Of a stretch of 11,927 nt of DNA, positions 7,133 through 11,927 are shown piece after piece. The stretch comes from Deltaproteobacteria bacterium (GTDB taxonomy: Bacteria; Desulfobacterota_B; Binatia; Binatales; Binataceae): assembly GCA_021827465.1 (NCBI GenBank), contig JAKAVX010000035.1:1-11927 (forward strand), written 5' to 3'. Each line of letters opens with the position of its first letter. Positions within the stretch are counted from its first letter, which is position 1. Under the pieces are notes generated by a model. The model saw nothing but the letters and a program-made list of their open reading frames with translations, made no database searches and was not told the origin of the DNA. The translations under genes were made by a program, and so were the position numbers.

Positions 7133-8875
7133 TTGGCGGTCCAGACTAATGTCTCAACTAATCGTCCCTTAGGTCGCGTGTCTTCCCGCTGGATCTACAT
7201 CGCCATCGGCGTAGCAGTGATAATCAACCTCGTTATGCTGCTCGCCTACCAACACTACCTCGCAGGCGATTTCCCGTTCCAAGATGAAATCGGCTACGTA
7301 AATCGGCTGCATCAACTGGCCGTAACAGGCTTTCCCCATTTTCTTTTCGATCGGTATTGGAATTACTTTACACCATCGTATTTCCTGATCTGGTACGGAT
7401 TTTATAAGCTCAGCCACCTGAACATAGAAACCGTGCGGTACACCGGTGCGGTGGTGAGCGCGTCGGTCTCGCTGCTGCTTTGCGTTTTGCTCTTCCGAAA
7501 AGCACAGCGCTTCGACATGCTGACAATCTTGGTCGTACTCAGCGCTCCGTTTGTCATCTGTTCATACAACTATTGGGCTTCATATAACCAATCAATGGAA
7601 TCCGTCGCGCAGCCACTCGTTTTTGGACTGTCCCTCGGCCTTATTTGGATTGCGGAGAGATTTTTCAGCGCCGTCGATTCGGGCGAGAAGATACAACGGG
7701 TCTTGTCATGGGCGGCGTTGGGCACACTGGTTTGGGTTTTCGCGGCGGGAATCTACCCCCCACCGCTGGTGATTCCGGTGACCGTTATGCTCACTCGCTG
7801 GTTATTGCTGCGGCGCGTGGATGTCGCAATGGTCGTACTCGGGGCACTGGCGATCGCGCTTCCGCTTACCTATGTAATGCTGGGTGAAGGGCTCAGGACG
7901 GGATGGTCGGCCTCGAACGCGGGCTTCGGCTTGCGTGACGTGCTTCACGCAGTCGCGGCCGCTGTTGCGCTATCGGGTAACGCGCTCTTCTCTCCCGGTA
8001 CCGCTCTCCAGGAAGTGTTAGCATGGTTGCTGGGGTCAGGACTCTTGCTGGGGCAACTGGCATGTGCAGTTTATACCGTACGCCTCCCATTAGCTCAGCG
8101 CTCGCGCTTTTTTGTTCCTTTAGCGCTGATGATCTACAATGCGTTCGTGCTACTCGAGATCATTGGGGCGCGCCTGCATTATCCGGGCCTCGACTTTACC
8201 CCCCGCTACGCGATCTTCGGCCTCGGCGGGCCTGTTAGTCTGATGACCTGGTTTGTTTTGTTGGACAGCCACGCCCGGTGGCGGAAGGTTCTCGCCATCG
8301 GAACGCTCGCGATGACTGTCGTGGGTGTAGCAGTAGCCGATCGTGAACAGATCCGGCAATTGCCGTATACGCGCGCTGCGTTCGCGCGCATACGGTCGAC
8401 CATGATGTCGCTCCAGGCCCCCCCGAACGCTGCGCAGCAAGCCGAGATGTTCGTCAATCCGCCCCTGGCACCGTACGTCTATCCGGACCTGCAATTTCTT
8501 CGGGAAGAGCGTCTCGCAATGTATGCGGTGGCAGGATCGCAGACGGTCTCCCCGTCTGCGTCGCCACCTGCATCGCTCAAGACTGCGCTGCTTGTGACCA
8601 ATTTCGGACCGGAGGACGTCCGAGCCAAGATACCGTTCCACGTCGAGCCCAATGGCGAATCGTCGATGTGGCTTAGGGTTAATCAGCCGGTTGAGGGCGA
8701 GGTGTATGTCGTGATTAATGGAGCGCGGCTCCGCGCTTTCCACCACGACAACGTGATCGCCGTAACTCTGCCCGCGTTGCTCTATAGCAAACCGGGCCAT
8801 TATCCAATGAATGTGGTTGCAATCAGCGCGGGGAGGGTAACCAAGAGCAATACGGTGGAGTTCGTCGTGCATTAG
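7133..8875 (+). CDS. GT-C-type polytopic membrane protein with C-terminal beta-sandwich-like domain
   Basis: A 580-residue protein. The N-terminal helix at about residues 20-40 is followed by an outside loop with GDFPFQDEIGY; D51-E52 sits where GT-C glycosyltransferases carry their catalytic acidic motif. About ten more hydrophobic segments follow to roughly residue 400 (for example ILVVLSAPFVICSY, LVIPVTVMLTRWLLL, VVLGALAIALPLTYVML). Next comes a region with YPDLQFLREERLAMY, then from about 480 a soluble part whose end, EVYVVINGARLRAF to SNTVEFVVH, has the strand pattern of an IPT/Ig-like domain. GT-C enzymes use polyprenyl-phosphate sugars at the outer face of the membrane, so it could use sugars supplied by GtrB and GtrA. 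Start is TTG 7133 after aggagg. It is flanked on both sides by insertion-sequence remnants yet is intact. A transporter or O-antigen ligase-like role is not excluded. Function is inferred from topology and motif. Confidence 0.72.
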   Translation: MAVQTNVSTNRPLGRVSSRWIYIAIGVAVIINLVMLLAYQHYLAGDFPFQDEIGYVNRLHQLAVTGFPHFLFDRYWNYFTPSYFLIWYGFYKLSHLNIETVRYTGAVVSASVSLLLCVLLFRKAQRFDMLTILVVLSAPFVICSYNYWASYNQSMESVAQPLVFGLSLGLIWIAERFFSAVDSGEKIQRVLSWAALGTLVWVFAAGIYPPPLVIPVTVMLTRWLLLRRVDVAMVVLGALAIALPLTYVMLGEGLRTGWSASNAGFGLRDVLHAVAAAVALSGNALFSPGTALQEVLAWLLGSGLLLGQLACAVYTVRLPLAQRSRFFVPLALMIYNAFVLLEIIGARLHYPGLDFTPRYAIFGLGGPVSLMTWFVLLDSHARWRKVLAIGTLAMTVVGVAVADREQIRQLPYTRAAFARIRSTMMSLQAPPNAAQQAEMFVNPPLAPYVYPDLQFLREERLAMYAVAGSQTVSPSASPPASLKTALLVTNFGPEDVRAKIPFHVEPNGESSMWLRVNQPVEGEVYVVINGARLRAFHHDNVIAVTLPALLYSKPGHYPMNVVAISAGRVTKSNTVEFVVH

Positions 8876-9336
8876 CATTCCGTGATCGACAACGGCTGTC
8901 GCTCCGTCTTCGAGATCGGTCTGAGCAAGGAACAAGATGCGTCGGCGATCCACAAGCCAGTTGAAGATGCGTTGGAGGCGGTATTCGGTGAACCCCGTGC
9001 CGTTCCAGACGGTTTCGAGCTGCGCAGCGACCACGGCTCGGTCTATACGGGAGCAGGCTGTGAAGAACTCTGCGACACCTGGAAGGCGGAGCATACGTTC
9101 GCTCGCGTCGGTCGCCCAACCGGTAACGCCGTTGCCGAGCGGGTGATCCAAACGATGAAGATGGAACTCTTTTGTCCGCGCGATTGGGAAGACCGCGAGG
9201 AGATCAAGGTGCCGCTGAGAGATGGTGCGTCTTCTACAACGCCGAACGTCCGCATGCGGCGTTGAACTGGCCGACGCCGGCGGAAGATCGCGCGCAACGG
9301 CTCGATGGGCAGCAGGTGCCAAGGACGGCGGCGTGA
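8876..9336 (+). pseudogene. rve-domain transposase (IS3/IS481-like), 5'-truncated and frameshifted
   Basis: The frame from 8882 reads VIDNGCRSVFEIGLSKEQ, FELRSDHGSVYTGAGCEEL and RPTGNAVAERVIQTMKMELF. This is the retroviral-integrase-type core with the second catalytic Asp (SDHGS) and the Glu (AVAERV). The first Asp and all DNA-binding sequence upstream are absent. Near 9215-9223 the frame shifts: the family-typical end RWCVFYNAERPHAALNWPTP continues in another frame and stops at TGA 9334-9336. The protein would have carried out strand transfer for its element. Truncation plus frameshift make it non-functional. IS3 and IS481 families share this core, so the family is left open. Confidence 0.83.
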
Positions 9337-9640
9337 GCGCCTTCGTGCGAAAGGCAGGCGGCGGCCTCAAAAGCCGCGCTCCGAGGCAAGACCGAGCCGA
9401 AATGACGGCCTATAACGCGGCTTCGAGCTATCGGGTGACCCCGTAGGTCGTCCGATCGCAACCAACGAATCAATGGTCTCTTCGGGTCGTGCGCGACCCA
9501 CCCGCCCGTAGCGCCGAGCCGACGTACCCTAACCGAGCGCTGCCGATAGCAGCGAACCAAGGCGATTTCGACAGCGCAAGCTGTCAACTCAGCGAGGGAG
9601 CGGGGTAGTGGTCCCTTTTGAAAATGGCGACCCCTTGACA
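9337..9640. other. Non-coding tail of the rve-type element
   Basis: No recognisable protein on either strand. Two tight hairpins are visible: gggtcg-tgcg-cgaccc at 9484-9499 and gacagc-gcaa-gctgtc at 9570-9585. Neither is followed by a T-run. The 3' limit is the probable element end at 9640 (tagtggtcccttttg and ccccttgaca). The distance of 300 bp from transposase stop to element end is long for a minimal insertion sequence, so extra DNA may be included. Confidence 0.45.
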
Positions 9641-9798
9641 TAAGCGAGGCCAGCGTTCAGACTTTCGATATGCCAAAGCGGTCACGCAGGCCACACTCGG
9701 GTCCGGCTCAGGCGGCGAAGTCCATCCTCGGACAGGTCACGCGCGGCGTCGAGAGGCCTGCCCCTACCGCGATTAAGACCGGCGACGGTATGAGTTAG
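9641..9798 (+). pseudogene. C-terminal tail of an unidentified gene, apparently cut by the rve-type element
   Basis: A plus-strand frame is open from the element end at about 9640 to TAG 9796-9798. It reads SEASVQTFDMPKRS and later GQVTRGVERPAPTAIKTGDG. The stop lies 2 bp before the ATG of the methyltransferase gene, the spacing of translationally coupled genes, which suggests a real upstream partner whose 5' part has been replaced by the insertion sequence. An internal ATG at 9670 could give a 42-residue peptide. I do not recognise the family. Part of the DNA (9751-9778) is repeated at 6151-6175, where the matching frame reads ERPPTAIKRG, so a second relic of the same gene may lie there. Alternatively this is intergenic DNA with a chance open frame. 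Confidence 0.4.
9751..9778 (+). repeat. Short dispersed repeat, copy B
   Basis: gagaggcctgcccctaccgc followed by gattaaga; matches copy A at 6151-6175 with a 3-base difference in length. It lies 23 bp before the ATG of the methyltransferase and inside the small open frame ending at 9798. Confidence 0.7.
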
Positions 9799-9800
9799 AA

Positions 9801-10415
9801 ATGGCAAAGATCTTCGACGTACGATCGGTTCTGGCATCGTCCCGGGTATACGAGCTGCTCCAGTGGATGATGGGCTCCTCGAAAGGCCGTCCGATTTTTG
9901 CGCACAAATACGTGGCCGCTAAACCGGGCGACAGAATTCTCGACGTAGGCTGCGGGCCGGCAAGTCTGCTCGAATATCTGCCGGACGTGACCTATCTTGG
10001 CTTTGACATGAGTGCCGATTACATCGCGTATGCAAGAAACCGATACGCATCGCGAGGGCGCTTTTACTGCGAACGCGTGAGCCGCGAGTCGGTGCAAAAT
10101 GAAGAGCCCTTCGATATCGTGATCGCGTCGCAGATACTTCACCATCTCTCCGATGAAGAAGCACTCGACCTCTTCGAGCTCGCGAGAGGTTGCCTGAAAC
10201 CCAATGGCCGTTTGGTGACACTCGATCCAGTTTACATCGAAAAGCAATCCCCAATTGCTCGCTTCATCATCTCCCACGATCGTGGAGAGTACGTGCGCTG
10301 GAAAGCGGCCTATGAGAAGCTCGCCGGGCAGGTATTCTCAAACGTGCGCACCAATATCCGCACGGATCTTGAGTCGTTTTCGTACACCGACATTATCATG
10401 GAGTGCTCGCAGTAG
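9801..10415 (+). CDS. Class I SAM-dependent methyltransferase
   Basis: A 204-residue single-domain protein. Motif I is ILDVGCGPAS at residues 46-55, the loop that binds S-adenosylmethionine. GFDMS at 67-71 gives the acidic residue that usually holds the ribose hydroxyls. FDIVIASQILHHL at 104-116 is motif post-II/III, and LARGCLKPNGRLVTLDP at 127-143 is the conserved strand 5 region. The fold is Methyltransf_11/25-like, and about 200 residues is normal for a cytosolic small-molecule or sugar methyltransferase. No membrane segments are seen. Start ATG 9801 lies 2 bp after the stop of a small upstream frame; there is no strong ribosome binding site, consistent with coupling. Given the neighbours, a sugar or glycan terminus is a plausible substrate, but a quinone or other small molecule cannot be ruled out. 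The frame is intact and all motifs are present. Confidence 0.85.
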   Translation: MAKIFDVRSVLASSRVYELLQWMMGSSKGRPIFAHKYVAAKPGDRILDVGCGPASLLEYLPDVTYLGFDMSADYIAYARNRYASRGRFYCERVSRESVQNEEPFDIVIASQILHHLSDEEALDLFELARGCLKPNGRLVTLDPVYIEKQSPIARFIISHDRGEYVRWKAAYEKLAGQVFSNVRTNIRTDLESFSYTDIIMECSQ

Positions 10416-10880
10416 CCCACGGGCTGCTCAGGGCGGCGCGATTACGAGGGCGCGCACCGACCGGAAGGCAAAAGCCTCGCCGAAGCCAGCACCCCTATCT
10501 TTGTGGGTCTTCTGGGGCCTCAGCGGACTCGTTCCCGCCTCAGAGCGTGGCTGTGGCCCCACTGCGGGCGGGTGGAAAACCCTAAGACGAATGCTATGCG
10601 CGCAATTGGCACCGCTGGCTTCCCGATTCATGGTCTTGGGTAATCATCAGCAAAGCAAGCAGGCTACTCGCCCACTTGGAACCCGGGAAAGCCATCACTT
10701 TACCCATGTACGGGCCTTGCCCATGCGCGGGCCGGTACATTTTGAGGTGCCGCCTGCCGGGGACTCTTTGAAGTGCCCGCCATGGGAAAGATCGTTTGCC
10801 GAGTCGATGAAGCTTCGCGAGCCAACCGGGCTACACGGCGGGGCCGGCGTTCGCTAAATGCGAATAGCTAAACGAGAAAT
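10416..10880. other. 465 bp without a recognisable gene
   Basis: Several open frames cross this stretch, including one of 200 codons that begins inside the methyltransferase gene, but none has family-like sequence and they are rich in Arg, Pro and Gly as expected of shadow frames in GC-rich DNA. An imperfect inverted repeat, atgtacgggcct against the reverse of gggccggtacat, spans 10706-10740. gagaaatatg at 10875-10883 precedes the next gene. No terminator with a T-run is seen. The stretch may hold the promoter of the sulfotransferase gene or a fully decayed gene. Confidence 0.5.
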
Positions 10881-11927
10881 ATGAAGCGTGCATCTCGGAT
10901 TACAGTCCCCGCCGACAGACGGGCCAGCATGTCGCGCGTTCGCGCTCACGCCAATGGGCAGGCCGTCGGTAACGGCCGAGCTACACGGCCGCCGCTCATC
11001 GTGGTGGGGATGCATCGGTCCGGGACCTCATTTGTTTCGTCCCTACTGCATACGGCCGGCCTCGACGTGGGTGCCCGTCTGATGCCCGGCGGCCGAGGCA
11101 ACGAGCGTGGCCACTTCGAAAACTTGGATTTCGTAGAGTTCCACATGCGCTGGCTTCGCCTTACGGGGCACGACGACTCCGGTTGGGCCACTTCGCACAC
11201 GCTCACGCTGCCCGGAGACGCTATGTCCGAGGCTCGTGAGATCATCGAGGTCAATGCGCGCGGCTCCGCCTGGGGCTGGAAGGATCCGCGAACGACGCTC
11301 TTCCTTGAGTTTTGGGCAAGCGTTGTGCCCAAGGCTTGCTACCTGTTTCTCTACCGTGAGCCGAGCGAAGTTGTGGACTCCCTTTTCCGCCGCGGAGACG
11401 ATGCTATCCGGCTCTCGCCTGAGCTTGCGGCACAAGCCTATCTGAACCATAACGACATCATTCTCCGATTTGCGCGCGCAAACCGCAGTCGCTGTGTGAT
11501 CGCCAACGTGTCCGCGGTTGCTCGCAACCCAGAGCGGTTCCTCGCCATGATTGCACAACGATTTGCGCTGCATTTGAATATTCAGGCGCCCTCACCGTTC
11601 GACGCCGAACTCATGCGGGCGATCGAATCCGGTTCGTCGCGGCCGACACTGCTGCGCTATGTGCTGCCGGAGATCGAGCGTCTGTACGCCAGTCTGGAAC
11701 GCGAAGCGGATCTTCCCGCAGGAACCCGTAGCGGCAAGCGGATCTCAGCAAGGCTTGCTAGGGACGCGTTCTTCAATGAGTGGTTCCTGGACGGCAAGCG
11801 TGAAGCGGATATGCGCGCTCAATTGGCGGAGACGCAATCTGGTGTTGCGGCGCGCGACGCGGAGCTCAGCGCGCGGCAGTCCGACCTCGAGCAGTTGCGC
11901 GCTGAACTGGCCGAGACGCAATCTGGT
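10881..11927 (+). CDS. Sulfotransferase-like protein with C-terminal coiled-coil repeat (3' end outside window)
   Basis: 349 codons are visible. Residues 39-55 read LIVVGMHRSGTSFVSSL, the 5'-phosphosulfate-binding loop of PAPS-dependent sulfotransferases. WGWKDPRTT at 131-139 and YLFLYREPSEVVDSLFRR at 154-171 correspond to the later conserved region and the 3'-phosphate-binding Arg/Ser motif. Such enzymes transfer sulfate from PAPS to sugar hydroxyls or amines; no membrane segment is visible. From about residue 295 the chain becomes charged and heptad-like, and a 28-residue unit (312-339) begins to repeat at 340. ATG 10881 is the first start after an in-frame TAA at 10869-10871 and has gaga upstream; ATG 10929 (MSRVRAHANG) is an alternative 16 codons later. 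Proteins with this layout often carry a further glycosyltransferase domain after the coil, which may lie outside. Catalytic competence and substrate are not proven. Confidence 0.82.
   Translation, partial: MKRASRITVPADRRASMSRVRAHANGQAVGNGRATRPPLIVVGMHRSGTSFVSSLLHTAGLDVGARLMPGGRGNERGHFENLDFVEFHMRWLRLTGHDDSGWATSHTLTLPGDAMSEAREIIEVNARGSAWGWKDPRTTLFLEFWASVVPKACYLFLYREPSEVVDSLFRRGDDAIRLSPELAAQAYLNHNDIILRFARANRSRCVIANVSAVARNPERFLAMIAQRFALHLNIQAPSPFDAELMRAIESGSSRPTLLRYVLPEIERLYASLEREADLPAGTRSGKRISARLARDAFFNEWFLDGKREADMRAQLAETQSGVAARDAELSARQSDLEQLRAELAETQSG
11814..11927 (+). repeat. 84-bp in-frame tandem repeat encoding a 28-residue coiled coil
   Basis: cgcgctcaattggcggagac at 11814 recurs as cgcgctgaactggccgagac at 11898, exactly 84 bases later. 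Both copies then read gcaatctggt. The encoded unit starts RAQLAETQSG in the first copy and RAELAETQSG in the second, that is four heptads per unit. The second copy is cut by the window edge, so more units probably follow. Confidence 0.8.

Larger units (their letters stand above)
8876..9640 (+). mobile_element. Truncated insertion sequence with integrase-core (rve) transposase
   Basis: The 3' part of an rve-type transposase starts within a few bases of the stop codon of the membrane protein gene. About 300 bp after it, DNA ending gaccccttgaca at 9640 gives tgtcaaggggtc on the other strand. That is a TG...CA tip followed by a C/G-rich end as seen in IS3- and IS481-type elements. The left half of the element (first half of the transposase and left end) is missing. 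The right boundary is inferred from this tip and from an open frame that begins immediately after it. Confidence 0.6.

Noticed and set aside
8150..9370. 406-codon minus-strand open frame
   Set aside because: It crosses the end of the membrane protein gene and the rve transposase, both well supported on the plus strand; its composition (His/Arg-rich) is typical of an antisense shadow.
9484..9499. Rho-independent terminator (gggtcg-tgcg-cgaccc)
   Set aside because: A good stem but followed by acccgcccg, with no T-run.
10408..10423. Terminator after the methyltransferase (agccc-ac-gggct)
   Set aside because: A two-base loop is too tight and no T-run follows.
10706..10740. Inverted repeat as an operator site
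   Set aside because: Imperfect arms with an 11-12 base spacer and no regulator gene nearby; could be chance in GC-rich DNA.
10255..10857. 200-codon plus-strand open frame overlapping the methyltransferase end
   Set aside because: Half of it is the methyltransferase in the wrong frame and the rest shows no family-like sequence.
1..11927. CRISPR array, tRNA or rRNA genes
   Set aside because: No regularly spaced repeats other than the in-frame coiled-coil repeat, and no tRNA- or rRNA-like sequence noticed on either strand.

Overview
The window looks like a bacterial surface-glycan (O-antigen, capsule or exopolysaccharide) locus in an accessory region littered with dead insertion sequences. By eye the DNA is moderately GC-rich. 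The gene types (undecaprenyl-phosphate sugar handling, a WecE-type sugar aminotransferase, sugar modification enzymes) suit a Gram-negative-type envelope, but nothing in the window fixes the phylum.

Layout. 2-139: the C-terminal tail of a tyrosine recombinase, entering from outside the window. 150-1796: an IS1182-type element with 31-bp perfect inverted ends and an inactivated transposase (in-frame stop, frameshift, probable loss of a catalytic Asp). 1853-5379, minus strand: a glycan operon read as wecE-like aminotransferase, gtrB-like glycosyltransferase, gtrA-like flippase. gtrB and gtrA are now separated by a decayed IS5-family element (about 2264-3171). 5380-6233: no confident gene; an unassigned open frame continuous with the aminotransferase, then apparently non-coding DNA. 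6234-6961: an IS66 remnant (tnpA and tnpB damaged, tnpC absent), joined at about 6961 to an inverted 5' fragment of a gene paralogous to the next one. 7133-8875: an intact 580-residue polytopic membrane protein of GT-C type with a C-terminal beta-rich domain. 8876-9640: an integrase-core (rve) transposase remnant with its right end near 9640. 9641-9798: the tail of an unidentified reading frame, apparently cut by that element. 9801-10415: a SAM-dependent methyltransferase. 10416-10880: no gene seen. 10881 to the end: a sulfotransferase-like gene that runs into a 28-residue coiled-coil repeat and leaves the window.

How the genes may work together (inference from families). The aminotransferase would make a dTDP-4-amino-4,6-dideoxy sugar. 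GtrB would load a sugar onto undecaprenyl phosphate on the cytoplasmic face and GtrA would flip it. The GT-C protein could transfer it to a glycan outside the membrane. The methyltransferase and sulfotransferase could decorate the same polymer. This resembles the Gtr serotype-conversion and Arn lipid A modification logic, with parts scattered by insertion-sequence traffic. All four or five insertion-sequence remnants are broken, whereas the six biosynthetic frames seen are open throughout, which suggests selection has kept the glycan genes. No phage defence system, CRISPR array or RNA gene was found.
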